A DNA stretch of 31,801 nucleotides from a virus, in the IMG/VR virus record IMGVR_UViG_3300010373_000104, positions 1 through 31,801 of that record; one strand, given 5' to 3'. The position numbers and the translations under genes were made by a program. Of the stretch, positions 5,706 through 12,890 are shown piece after piece. Each line of letters opens with the position of its first letter. Position 1 is the stretch's first letter. Below the pieces are notes generated by a model that was not told the origin of the DNA, ran no database searches, and was given only the letters and a program-made list of their open reading frames with translations.

Positions 5706-7784
5706 TCAGTGAGTGACTGACCAGTTGGTTCCGATGGTGTAGTCTTTGATATCGTCATTCCAGTAACTCCCTGCTAGAGGACAGTTTAGTTTTAAATCCT
5801 CCCCCACTTCCCGTAGCGCCCTTGACTGACACTCCGCCACCCATAGAGCTGTCTTGATATTGTTAGGCGTTTCCGTCTGCCATTCGTCATGGACGAAGTT
5901 AACGATAATCGGTCTGCTGGCGGGAAGAGTGGTTTGTATCGTGGACCCGTTAGACATTTCCTTCGCATCTTCTAGCTCCTTCATCCACTTCAAAGTAGCT
6001 AACTTCATTACGACTGCTTCACCAGACTGGAGATATCCTGACATTGCTAGATGTTTTCGCTCACCCACAGAGTCTCCGGGTATCTGAACCTTGCGACCGT
6101 CCAACCCAATAAGGTAGCCTCTCTTTGCATCCTTAGGAATAACCGTCTCTTTGAGCCGAGCAAACCCCGTGTACCTTCGTAGTAGACGATTAAGTGCTTC
6201 CTGACATTCGGGTTCAGAGCAGTCCAACACCTGAGATAATTTCCACATTCCAGCCCCCAGTAATAGGGCGTATATGAAGCGTTTTGCAGCTGCTCTAGAT
6301 TTACAAATACTTCCAAGAATTCTTTGGTTGAGCGAATGTGGATCGGTTTTGTCATCTTTCTTTCCCTTGACCAAAGCTTCTGTAAACTCTGGATCATTAA
6401 TCAGATGAGCAAATATTCTAAGTTGAATACCTTCTGCGTCTACTCCCACTAACAATCTATTCTTAGGAGCCATCCATAAAGATCTAAGTTCTTTACCCAA
6501 GAGTTTCTTCTTACCTTGAGTATCCAGATCATTAGGGATGTTAGCAGTATTAGGCTTTTGATGGGCCATACGCCCTGTCCAAGCTCCTATACCAATGAAA
6601 TGGCCGTGGATGCGGCCATCATCTTTCACTAGAGAAATCCATTCCCTAAGAGTGCGTCGTCGGCTCTCTAGGAGAATTCTTTTGGCTAGGAACTTGGCAG
6701 GACTAGGAGCACCCAATGGCAAAGTGCTTAAGTTATTCTCGTTAATCTTCCAACCATATTTACTTAAATGTTCTAATTTGTCAAGAGGAATTGGTTCTCT
6801 ACTACGCTCAGCTTCTATGTAGGCTTGTGTCTTGTCAACGGGAGACCACTTCGCTTCATGCAAAATATTAATAACTTGGCGATGAGATGCTGGATTAAAC
6901 TCGACCCACTCACATCTACTGAATGGATATCCATTATATTCCGAGAGATTTCCACCTTTAACGAACCTGAAGTCACCCTTATGTAGAGTTCCGTGTGAGG
7001 TAATTCTCGGATGAACTTCCCTGATGAGCGTAAGTTTCGGCTTAAATACCTCTCTAATCTTGGCATCCAGTTCCCCCAATTCAATAGTAACTTTATCTAA
7101 AAGCTTCTCTGCTTTAGATTTATTAAATGCAAATCCATTGTCTTGTAAGTCATTAATAACTGAGAATTGGAAATGCTGCTCAAGCTCAATGCTAGGCTTC
7201 CACTTAGGATCGTTGATAAACGGACTATATTTGTGGTATATTAACTCCGCAATTTCAACGTCCCTTTTGCAGTAAGTCTCCATCTCTAAGCTGAACTTAG
7301 AAAAGTCATTGAACTTGAGCTTAGGTATACCGAACTCTTCACCGTATGAGTCGATTGAATGCGACTTTCTTATTGAGCTTGTTCGGGGTGAAGGAGCCGA
7401 TCCCAGAGCGTCTGAGGCTTCTTTTCCTCCTGGATCGGAGGAGCTGTGAAGTGCTCTGGCATCGAGACCGGCGGGGTAACTGTGGGGTTCGGAATAGTTG
7501 AATAGACGGGACAGAACGAGCGTGTCCAGTGATTTACACCAGACTTCGCGTATGGATAGACCACAACACCGAGCAAGAACAGGGTAGTCAAACTCAAGCC
7601 AGTTATGACCCACCCAGAGCGAGACTCGCTCAGAGAATTCAGCAAACCGTCTTTGTTCAGACGGCTCTTCCGATACGTTTCTGAAGACATATAGTTCTCC
7701 TGTGTCAATGTCTTTGCAGACGATAACCCATACTTTACTGGGATTATCTAATTTATCGGTCTCGATATCTATTACAACTTGCAA
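5706..7784 (-). CDS. Family A DNA polymerase with 3'-5' exonuclease domain
   Basis: A 692-residue T7-like replicative polymerase. Exonuclease motifs: VIDIETD (Asp6, Glu8), GHNWLEFDYP (residues 59-68), and YCKRDVE (171-177). Polymerase motifs: A at VGVDAEGIQLR (Asp449), B at RAAAKRFIYALLLG (497-510), C at FVHDEW (Asp633). It ends in GTNWSVTH, a usual C-terminus for this group. The start is TTG with AAGG upstream, overlapping the 86-residue gene. Odd feature: residues about 99-140 form a Ser/Pro/Ala/Asp-rich insertion between the LFNYS and SHSIDSYGEEFG segments, which normally lie close together. Another gene (7370-7690) appears to be encoded across it. It makes the phage DNA with the helicase-primase and SSB encoded nearby. 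Confidence 0.95.
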   Translation of the reverse strand: MQVVIDIETDKLDNPSKVWVIVCKDIDTGELYVFRNVSEEPSEQRRFAEFSERVSLWVGHNWLEFDYPVLARCCGLSIREVWCKSLDTLVLSRLFNYSEPHSYPAGLDARALHSSSDPGGKEASDALGSAPSPRTSSIRKSHSIDSYGEEFGIPKLKFNDFSKFSLEMETYCKRDVEIAELIYHKYSPFINDPKWKPSIELEQHFQFSVINDLQDNGFAFNKSKAEKLLDKVTIELGELDAKIREVFKPKLTLIREVHPRITSHGTLHKGDFRFVKGGNLSEYNGYPFSRCEWVEFNPASHRQVINILHEAKWSPVDKTQAYIEAERSREPIPLDKLEHLSKYGWKINENNLSTLPLGAPSPAKFLAKRILLESRRRTLREWISLVKDDGRIHGHFIGIGAWTGRMAHQKPNTANIPNDLDTQGKKKLLGKELRSLWMAPKNRLLVGVDAEGIQLRIFAHLINDPEFTEALVKGKKDDKTDPHSLNQRILGSICKSRAAAKRFIYALLLGAGMWKLSQVLDCSEPECQEALNRLLRRYTGFARLKETVIPKDAKRGYLIGLDGRKVQIPGDSVGERKHLAMSGYLQSGEAVVMKLATLKWMKELEDAKEMSNGSTIQTTLPASRPIIVNFVHDEWQTETPNNIKTALWVAECQSRALREVGEDLKLNCPLAGSYWNDDIKDYTIGTNWSVTH
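7370..7690 (-). CDS. Putative membrane protein nested inside the polymerase gene
   Basis: A 106-residue frame on the same strand as the polymerase but in another phase. GGAGA lies directly upstream of its ATG at suitable spacing. The product looks natural: a charged N-terminus (1-25), a membrane segment (about 26-46, GLSLTTLFLLGVVVYPYAKS), then a Pro-rich tail (NPTVTPPVSMP ... PQTLWDRLLHPEQAQ). Its last 40 codons lie over the low-complexity insertion of the polymerase, and its stop falls at the insertion's end. Single membrane pass plus Pro-rich periplasmic-type tail recalls spanin or lysis accessory proteins, but no family is recognised. An earlier ATG at 7708 lacks a ribosome site. Confidence 0.6.
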   Translation of the reverse strand: MSSETYRKSRLNKDGLLNSLSESRSGWVITGLSLTTLFLLGVVVYPYAKSGVNHWTRSFCPVYSTIPNPTVTPPVSMPEHFTAPPIQEEKKPQTLWDRLLHPEQAQ

Positions 7785-8032
7785 TCTGATACCTTATTAA
7801 ATTTCATCGCTAGTAAATCATCTAACAAAAGTTCTTTTATTTTACGAGACCATTCTTTTGTTCTAATAAGAGGTGGTGTACAGGTCCACCAATAAGCTTG
7901 AAATGGTCCAAAAAAGAAAAATACTTTGTATATGTCTAACTTAGGGTAGAGTAACTTGTAACCTGTTTCTTCAAATACATACCACTTGGGCCACAGCTTC
8001 CAGAAATGTTTCCATACAAATTGATATTGCAT
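7772..8032 (-). CDS. Hypothetical aromatic-rich 86-residue protein
   Basis: An unusually Trp/Phe/Tyr-rich protein (for example WKHFWKLWPKWYVF near the start and VFFFFGPFQAYWWT in the middle) with a Lys/Leu-rich C-terminal helix. It overlaps the TTG start of the polymerase by 13 bases, so it is likely coupled to it. Small aromatic-rich proteins of this kind occur beside phage replication genes; function unknown. The hydrophobic stretch is short and flanked by charges, so membrane insertion is uncertain. Confidence 0.75.
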   Translation of the reverse strand: MQYQFVWKHFWKLWPKWYVFEETGYKLLYPKLDIYKVFFFFGPFQAYWWTCTPPLIRTKEWSRKIKELLLDDLLAMKFNKVSDCKL

Positions 8033-8042
8033 TTAATGACCT

Positions 8043-8306
8043 TTAAAGTAGCCGGGGTTCGGCCTTTGGGCGGAGGTCACTTCGCGTAGTCACGCTGGCC
8101 TCCTCTGGTCGTTTGAGAATTTGCGCGATCTGCCTCTTGGCTTCACGATATTTACGCCAATCCCAAATCCAGACATATCTAAGTTCATCGTTATGATAAC
8201 AACGAAACGGGATCAGCAAAACCGCTCCGAGTAGTGATAGCGCTCCATCATCGGTAGCCAAAAGAACTCCTATGCTGCATTGGGTGGGGTTCATTTCTGT
8301 AGACAC
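8043..8306 (-). CDS. Hypothetical 87-residue protein, GTG start
   Basis: The frame opens at GTG immediately after the 3' arm of a 9-bp hairpin and only about five bases downstream of the expected start point of a TTGACA promoter. Translation may therefore be nearly leaderless; no Shine-Dalgarno site precedes either this GTG or the ATG four codons later. Residues about 11-35 are moderately hydrophobic, then a Trp/Tyr-rich WIWDWRKYREAKRQIAQ helix and an Arg-rich tail. Base use is more GC-rich than neighbours. Function unknown. Confidence 0.65.
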   Translation of the reverse strand: MSTEMNPTQCSIGVLLATDDGALSLLGAVLLIPFRCYHNDELRYVWIWDWRKYREAKRQIAQILKRPEEASVTTRSDLRPKAEPRLL

Positions 8307-8317
8307 AGGAGAGATAC

Positions 8318-8346
8318 TCTATACAAGTTCTCTCCTGCCTTGTCAA
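8318..8346 (-). promoter_or_regulatory. Sigma-70-type promoter with embedded inverted repeat
   Basis: Minus strand: perfect -35 TTGACA (8346-8341), exactly 17 bases, then TATAGA (8323-8318). The spacer contains CAGGAGAGA, which pairs with TCTCTCCTG at 8314-8306, giving a 9-bp inverted repeat across the -10 and start region. Initiation near 8311 would leave almost no leader for the gene starting at 8306. Confidence 0.6.
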
Positions 8347-8351
8347 CTAGG

Positions 8352-8882
8352 TTAGTGGATAGTGTAGGACTCGAAGTCCTTCAGAGCCTGGAGACGCTTG
8401 GACTCATCGGTAACAACGTTGATGATATCCGAAGCAGTCTGTCGAGCCTTCTCAAGATCATCGAAAGCCTTGTCTCTGGCTTTGTAATCCACAGGCTCTT
8501 TGCCCCAGCGGAACGGAGAGTGGTAATTGTAGGTGAAGTCATCACTATCTTCATCAAAATCACCAGGCTCAACGTCGACGAAGTGGTAGTTCCTATCCTT
8601 CAACCACTTGGCCGCTTCCTTACTGCTCTTGGGTTCAAGATCGCTATACTTCTCTCGAATATCGTGATTGAACTTCCAGTTCAGATCCGAGAGACGATTG
8701 CGAAGATACTTGAGGCTAGCGTCCGGGGTGTTATTGGTTTCAAAGCACATGTTAGTTTCCTTTTCTTCTGTGCTGTTAGTACCTAATTTGAAATATGTAT
8801 TACCCAAATCTTTGTTAATAGAAGTAATGCTTGGTACGTACATATTATAAACTTGATCTGTAGTTAGAACAACTTGATCCAT
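8352..8882 (-). CDS. Hypothetical acidic 176-residue protein, possible internal start
   Basis: The ATG at 8882 overlaps the upstream stop (TAATG). A second in-frame ATG 44 codons later (8750) has a better site, AAAGGA, at good spacing, and codon use changes there from AT-rich to more GC-rich. Two products, or a fused short leader gene, are possible. The main part is hydrophilic and helical with an acidic patch (EPGDFDEDSDDF). No motif recognised. The TTGACA promoter begins just downstream of its stop. Confidence 0.75.
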   Translation of the reverse strand: MDQVVLTTDQVYNMYVPSITSINKDLGNTYFKLGTNSTEEKETNMCFETNNTPDASLKYLRNRLSDLNWKFNHDIREKYSDLEPKSSKEAAKWLKDRNYHFVDVEPGDFDEDSDDFTYNYHSPFRWGKEPVDYKARDKAFDDLEKARQTASDIINVVTDESKRLQALKDFESYTIH

Positions 8883-9043
8883 TAGTTTCTAAATCCTTTT
8901 AATAGTAACTTATATGTTTCTTCTTCTCTACCTAATCTCTTAGGAGTCTTATCTTCTTCTTTCATAGAAGCTATAGATACTCTAAGCTGTCTTAAGGTAG
9001 ACCAATAATCTAAGTCAATAGGTCCTATTATATTATTCTCCAT
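8882..9043 (-). CDS. Hypothetical 53-residue protein
   Basis: A short frame that starts within the last codons of the upstream gene and ends in a TAATG overlap with the next. The product starts MENNIIGPIDLDYW and turns Lys/Glu/Arg-rich. Tight coupling on both sides is the main support; nothing in the sequence suggests a function. Confidence 0.65.
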   Translation of the reverse strand: MENNIIGPIDLDYWSTLRQLRVSIASMKEEDKTPKRLGREEETYKLLLKGFRN

Positions 9044-9392
9044 CTAATTGTTCTCTAGCTTTCTGTTCTAAAAGATACTCTTCTCCAGTCTGAAGTATCT
9101 CATGTAATCTAAAGTCTCTACAGAACCTAATAGGATCTACCCATATAGGTTCTTTCATATTAGACGATAAGACTAGTATAGATTTAATAGATTTATATAT
9201 AACTCTAAATTCACCTAAAGCAAATTGAGTATCCTTCTTATTTTGAACCAAGAAGGATGTATATTGATCTAAACTACTAAGCCAATTAGGATCATTAGGA
9301 TCTGTAGGGTCTTTACCTCCTGTAATAATTCTAGGTATGAAGGGAGCTTTAACCCTCTCCTCTTCTTCTATTTCTTCCAACTTTCTATTCAT
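9033..9392 (-). CDS. Hypothetical 119-residue protein
   Basis: The start was chosen at 9392 because GGAG lies five bases upstream; an in-frame ATG at 9431 would add 13 residues but lacks a good site. The protein opens with an acidic run (LEEIEEEE), then a Pro/Asp-rich turn region (GKDPTDPNDPNW), then a helical core with Lys and Phe, ending in a Glu/Arg-rich tail. AT-rich codon use matches the structural genes. Not recognised. Confidence 0.75.
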   Translation of the reverse strand: MNRKLEEIEEEERVKAPFIPRIITGGKDPTDPNDPNWLSSLDQYTSFLVQNKKDTQFALGEFRVIYKSIKSILVLSSNMKEPIWVDPIRFCRDFRLHEILQTGEEYLLEQKAREQLDGE

Positions 9393-9454
9393 ACATTCTC
9401 CATCTAATTTAAAATACCCGTGTAAGCCCATTAGAAGCTCACTGGTGCGTTATT

Positions 9455-9616
9455 TTATTCGTTTGGTACTTGGGTACCCTTGTGCCCATTAATCTCATCC
9501 TGGAGCATCTCTAGGGCTTGCATAGCTTCTTCAGCTTCATCCACAGGAATGCTTACATTGGGGAAGTCATACAGCTTAGCCAGCTCTAGTTGTTGCTTTA
9601 GCTTGGGTGTAGCCAT
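9455..9616 (-). CDS. Hypothetical 53-residue helical protein
   Basis: Starts at an ATG overlapping the stop of the 35-residue gene (TAATG), with AAGGA upstream. The product is acidic and helix-prone (DEAEEAMQALEMLQDEI). It forms a chain of three overlapping genes with the 35-residue gene and the uracil-DNA glycosylase. Function unknown. Confidence 0.7.
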   Translation of the reverse strand: MATPKLKQQLELAKLYDFPNVSIPVDEAEEAMQALEMLQDEINGHKGTQVPNE

Positions 9617-9723
9617 TAGTGTACTTCCTTGTGCTGAACTTTGATACTTGATTCAATAGCTTGTCGTCTGGCTTCCTTGTAAGAAGGAGCTATAGGCCAG
9701 TGTCTAGATCTATTCAGCTTCAT
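9616..9723 (-). CDS. Hypothetical 35-residue basic protein
   Basis: A microgene whose ATG overlaps the stop of uracil-DNA glycosylase (ATGA) and has GGAGA upstream. The product is Lys/Arg/His-rich. Stop/start overlap on both sides makes translation plausible; no function can be assigned. Confidence 0.6.
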   Translation of the reverse strand: MKLNRSRHWPIAPSYKEARRQAIESSIKVQHKEVH

Positions 9724-10400
9724 GGAAGTCTCCAGTCTATGGTAGGTCTACCTAAAGTCTCTAAGCTATCGTTAATCTTACTAAACAATCTAGAACCTAA
9801 GAACTTAGCTTCTGTCCTAGATCTCATATTAGCTCTAGGACTAGGATGACATAGTTCTATTAGAATATTCTCTCTAGGTTTAACTACCTCATAGTAGTTA
9901 ATTACATCAGCAAAGCTTCTAGCTTTACCTCCTAGAAGAACAAATACTATCCCCTCTTTACACAGAGCTTCTACTATCTCAGAAGTTAATACTTTCCATT
10001 CATCCCAATCAAGGGATAAGGATTTATTAGCTTCACAAGAGGGGATAGCATTCCACAGGAGAACACCTTGACTTACCCAAGGAGTTAAATCACCACAGGT
10101 TGGATACGGATAGTGAAGATCAGAACAATATTCTTTGAAAATATAATCTAATGTTGGAGGAAAACCTGTCATATAGGGCGGTATAGAGAAAGCAAGACCG
10201 CAAGCCAGACGAGGATCAGGGTAAGGATCTTGTCCCATGATACACACGTTAACATGGTTAAGATCAATAAGATCCAAGGCCCTAAACATAAGCTCACGGC
10301 TAGGGTTGATCTGAACACTACTTCTCGTGTACTCATCTAATTTCTCCTGAACGTTAGACCAAGCTAAGGAACTCCAGAAGTTGAGATCATCCCATTGCAT
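9720..10400 (-). CDS. ung: Uracil-DNA glycosylase, family 1 (UNG type)
   Basis: A 226-residue protein with the family 1 motifs: GQDPYPDP (residues 56-63; catalytic Asp58), followed by ACGLAFS, LLWN (Asn117, uracil-recognition strand), and the HPSP loop (His185-Pro188), which holds the catalytic His. Cellular UNG has GQDPYH; here the residue after Tyr is Pro, a common variant. It removes uracil from DNA. It is embedded in the replication block between the helicase-side genes and small unknown genes, consistent with a role in keeping uracil out of newly made phage DNA. The start codon directly abuts the upstream stop. Confidence 0.95.
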   Translation of the reverse strand: MQWDDLNFWSSLAWSNVQEKLDEYTRSSVQINPSRELMFRALDLIDLNHVNVCIMGQDPYPDPRLACGLAFSIPPYMTGFPPTLDYIFKEYCSDLHYPYPTCGDLTPWVSQGVLLWNAIPSCEANKSLSLDWDEWKVLTSEIVEALCKEGIVFVLLGGKARSFADVINYYEVVKPRENILIELCHPSPRANMRSRTEAKFLGSRLFSKINDSLETLGRPTIDWRLP

Positions 10401-10609
10401 TAGAGTACCTCCACTTCTAGACCTTCATCTCGGATGTTACGTTCTAGAGAATTGATCTCAGAAGTATCGTTATCAACTCTAATGCTTACTAACTCAGAAG
10501 TACAAATAAAATTCCTCTTCAAGAATTGAAGACCTTTGTAACTAACAGCTACAATTAGAGCGGTGTATTCACCACCCCTCTTCCGACACCGTATTGTTAT
10601 GTCCGTCAT
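10400..10609 (-). CDS. Hypothetical 69-residue protein
   Basis: The ATG lies inside the final 40 bases of the helicase gene, and the stop overlaps the glycosylase start, so it is locked into the operon. The content looks beta-rich (ITIRC, YTALIVAVSYKGLQFL) with an acidic C-terminal third. Not recognised. Confidence 0.7.
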   Translation of the reverse strand: MTDITIRCRKRGGEYTALIVAVSYKGLQFLKRNFICTSELVSIRVDNDTSEINSLERNIRDEGLEVEVL

Positions 10610-12119
10610 GACTTCCCTCTTCGTTTAGCATATAGGTGGTTTCATCGAACACGATGCTACCAGCAGCACCAGTAGCAGAACAGAAGCGATTATACGGAAT
10701 GCTAAGTTTAATCGTCCTCCTTTCCTTGTCATCCACGCACATCGTGTCACGATCAGCGTGAATAGTAATATCAGCCAACTTAGTGAGGTAATGTGAACCG
10801 CGAGACTGTCCCAAGTCGTTAACATGAGTCACCATGATTAGAGCGAAGTTAAGCTCCTTGACCATCATTTCGAGTCTGGATGCAAGATACTCCAGAGCAC
10901 GTCTTTCATCCCTTTCCCCTGCGAGCCCCGTAACCGCCATAGAAATATGGTCAAACAGAATATAACGACAGTTGCAGGCAGTAACGAGAAACCTAATAGT
11001 ATCCAGAATAACGTCTGGATCAGAAGTACCGAAATGATTGTAGATGTACAGACGGTCGTCACGGCCAACGACTTCTCGAAGCGCCGTGAGAACCTCCTCA
11101 TCATCAACACCAGAGTCAGGAAGGTGCGCTGGTTTCCCGATCTCCAATCCTGCGATAGATTGAAGATGTCTCTGTCTTGGTTCTTCGATGTAGATTGCTC
11201 CGACATTGGCGTCTGTCTCCTTCAAGAGCTGATGTTCGATAGCATGCATTATCGCAGTCTTACCTACCTTTTCAGGTGCTTTAAGCAAGACTGTCTCACC
11301 AGTCCTAATCCCATACGTCATCTTAGTTAACGTAGGGAAAGGATACGGAACTCCTTTAGGCTTCTCTTCACTAAGAACCTTCTCAAAATCAGAGAACGAA
11401 GAAATTATAGAAGACGGGAGATAGTGTTTAGCGTTGTAGAATAGATTAAGTAACTCGTCTCCTTCACCGTGTTGCAGGTATTCGTTAGCATCTTTTCGAT
11501 TGGAATACTTGAGATGGTAGAGTTTATTGTAGTCAAATAGTCTAGCGACTGCTGCTGTAGCTGCTTCGCCTGCGGGGTCGTTGTCAAATCCGAGATATAT
11601 TTTCTCGTAATCGTTAAGTGAGGATCGCACTGCGCTAACATCATTAGCAGCAGAAGCAGCACTACGCACCGAAACACAAGGTATACGAAGGATTTGATAG
11701 AGTGAAAGAGCATCTAGTTCTCCCTCAGTTATAACAATGCTCTTGTGAGCACCAGCAGCAAACTTATCTAATCCAAATACACCAGCTTTACTCTCACCCT
11801 CCCACCTAAAGTCTTTCTTATCTAGTGATCGTATTTTGATACCAGAAACGTAAGGAAACCGAAGTTCGCGAGGTTTACCGCTAGGGTCCACCACAGTAAG
11901 TACATCGTATTGTCTACACGTTTCTCTAGTAATTCCACGTATTCCCAAATATTCCAAGGTACAATCCTCTGCATTAGCAATCTCCTTAGGAGGTTTAAAA
12001 TACTTACATGAAAAGCAATAACCATGTCCATCCTCGTACAGACAATAGGCATCTGAACTAGGACATTGAGGACATGGAATATGTTTCTCGATTATGATCT
12101 TATTAGGCGTTAGTTCCAT
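10569..12119 (-). CDS. Bifunctional primase-helicase (T7 gp4 / Twinkle type)
   Basis: A 516-residue protein. An N-terminal zinc-binding domain has CPQC (Cys16, Cys19) and CFSC (Cys35, Cys38). The TOPRIM core has TEGELDALSLY (Glu132) and GFDNDPAGEAA (Asp179, Asp181). The RecA-like helicase domain has the Walker A loop APEKVGKTAI (281-290), YIEEP (310-314), YILFDH (Walker B, Asp390) and IMVTH (428-432). It unwinds DNA 5' to 3' as a ring and makes RNA primers for the polymerase encoded further down the operon. The Gly-Lys-Thr loop starts with Ala-Pro-Glu instead of the common Ala/Gly-Ser-Gly, a modest variation. Its start lies inside the preceding gene. Confidence 0.93.
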   Translation of the reverse strand: MELTPNKIIIEKHIPCPQCPSSDAYCLYEDGHGYCFSCKYFKPPKEIANAEDCTLEYLGIRGITRETCRQYDVLTVVDPSGKPRELRFPYVSGIKIRSLDKKDFRWEGESKAGVFGLDKFAAGAHKSIVITEGELDALSLYQILRIPCVSVRSAASAANDVSAVRSSLNDYEKIYLGFDNDPAGEAATAAVARLFDYNKLYHLKYSNRKDANEYLQHGEGDELLNLFYNAKHYLPSSIISSFSDFEKVLSEEKPKGVPYPFPTLTKMTYGIRTGETVLLKAPEKVGKTAIMHAIEHQLLKETDANVGAIYIEEPRQRHLQSIAGLEIGKPAHLPDSGVDDEEVLTALREVVGRDDRLYIYNHFGTSDPDVILDTIRFLVTACNCRYILFDHISMAVTGLAGERDERRALEYLASRLEMMVKELNFALIMVTHVNDLGQSRGSHYLTKLADITIHADRDTMCVDDKERRTIKLSIPYNRFCSATGAAGSIVFDETTYMLNEEGSHDGHNNTVSEEGW

Positions 12120-12786
12120 ATTCTAGACGTGAGTAATGATAATAAATACCTATGCGAGTACCATCTACAATTCTTTTGTTAGGTGCGAAAGCTCCTACTG
12201 TAGAATACAGTAGGCCTCCATCTAATTGTGGAGACCAATAGTCCTTGATACCGACATACATATGAGCTTTGATGGTCTTAAGAAACTCATCATTGCTCTC
12301 TTTAATTCGGTATGGGACTATGAGCTTAACTCGCTCTCGTCTGAACTCTAAACCATTCAAGTAATGTCTGTCAAGGGTATTCCAAAGTACATGAGGACGT
12401 ACCGCATGTATCTCACCCTTGATCCTACCCATTACAGTAGCTTTAATTCGCTCAGGACCAAGCTTATTCAGTCTTACTGAAGTAACTCCAGGTCCATCGT
12501 AAATCTTGTCTGCACCTTCTAGAGGAATAGGGAATGTTTCTGTTCCTAATCTCTTCTTCCACATTACGAACTTATCGTTAGCTGTGAAAGCCTGCCATAG
12601 ACGAAATGAATCTTCTCTTATGAACTTATAGTTCTTCCTGTTCAGCATGGTTTCATCGTAGAAGAACATATATACCCATTCATGTCTCTCTAACCAGAGA
12701 CGGTCAGGTGTGTAGTTTTCCCCTGTGTAAGCAGGAATGTCTCTCTGAATACCGTTTAACTTGAGATTGGTCTTGAAGGGCCACAT
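12103..12786 (-). CDS. Possible gamma-glutamylcyclotransferase-fold protein
   Basis: A 227-residue protein with an excellent AGGAG ribosome site. The segment YMFFYDETML could replace the VFVYGTL strand of the gamma-glutamylcyclotransferase (AIG2-like) fold. GRIKGEIHAV, then WNTLDRHY and GLEFRRERVKLIVP, resemble the G-x-L/I-y ... LD-x-x-E ... Y-x-R-x-x-V core of that family. The catalytic Glu would be in the LEFRRE segment, but alignment by eye cannot settle it. Relatives occur in some phages; their role there is unknown. Its 3' end overlaps the helicase start by 17 bases. Confidence 0.45.
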   Translation of the reverse strand: MWPFKTNLKLNGIQRDIPAYTGENYTPDRLWLERHEWVYMFFYDETMLNRKNYKFIREDSFRLWQAFTANDKFVMWKKRLGTETFPIPLEGADKIYDGPGVTSVRLNKLGPERIKATVMGRIKGEIHAVRPHVLWNTLDRHYLNGLEFRRERVKLIVPYRIKESNDEFLKTIKAHMYVGIKDYWSPQLDGGLLYSTVGAFAPNKRIVDGTRIGIYYHYSRLEYGTNA

Positions 12787-12812
12787 AGGTTATCTCCTGT
12801 TAAAGAATTAGG

Positions 12813-12888
12813 GACTGGTGAGGGAGCCTTGGGGACTGGCTGTTTTCGCGCTCTACCTCACCAGTCGTCCCGTAGGTGGGCTACGGGA
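12813..12888 (-). ncRNA. Two-hairpin structured intergenic element
   Basis: Between two leftward genes, the minus strand has TCCCGTAG/CTACGGGA (12888-12868), directly followed by an 11-bp perfect stem GACTGGTGAGG/CCTCACCAGTC (12866-12813). No T-run follows, so it is not a classic terminator. It may be an mRNA-stability or processing element, or a small RNA. Confidence 0.5.
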
Positions 12889-12890
12889 TG

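Noticed and set aside
8280-8786. A 168-codon plus-strand frame
   Set aside because: It is antisense to the well-supported 176-residue gene, with no start signal; a by-product of GC-ending codons.
10865-11206. A 113-codon hydrophobic frame in the helicase domain
   Set aside because: No ribosome site; the hydrophobic run arises from the complementary phase of conserved helicase codons.
11405-11713. A 102-codon frame nested in the primase-helicase gene with a hydrophobic start and a good upstream GGGAG
   Set aside because: The GGGAG is part of the conserved TEGELDAL motif of the TOPRIM domain, the lipobox-like LAQC lacks a small residue before Cys, and the host frame shows no insertion. Unlike the polymerase case, chance explains it.
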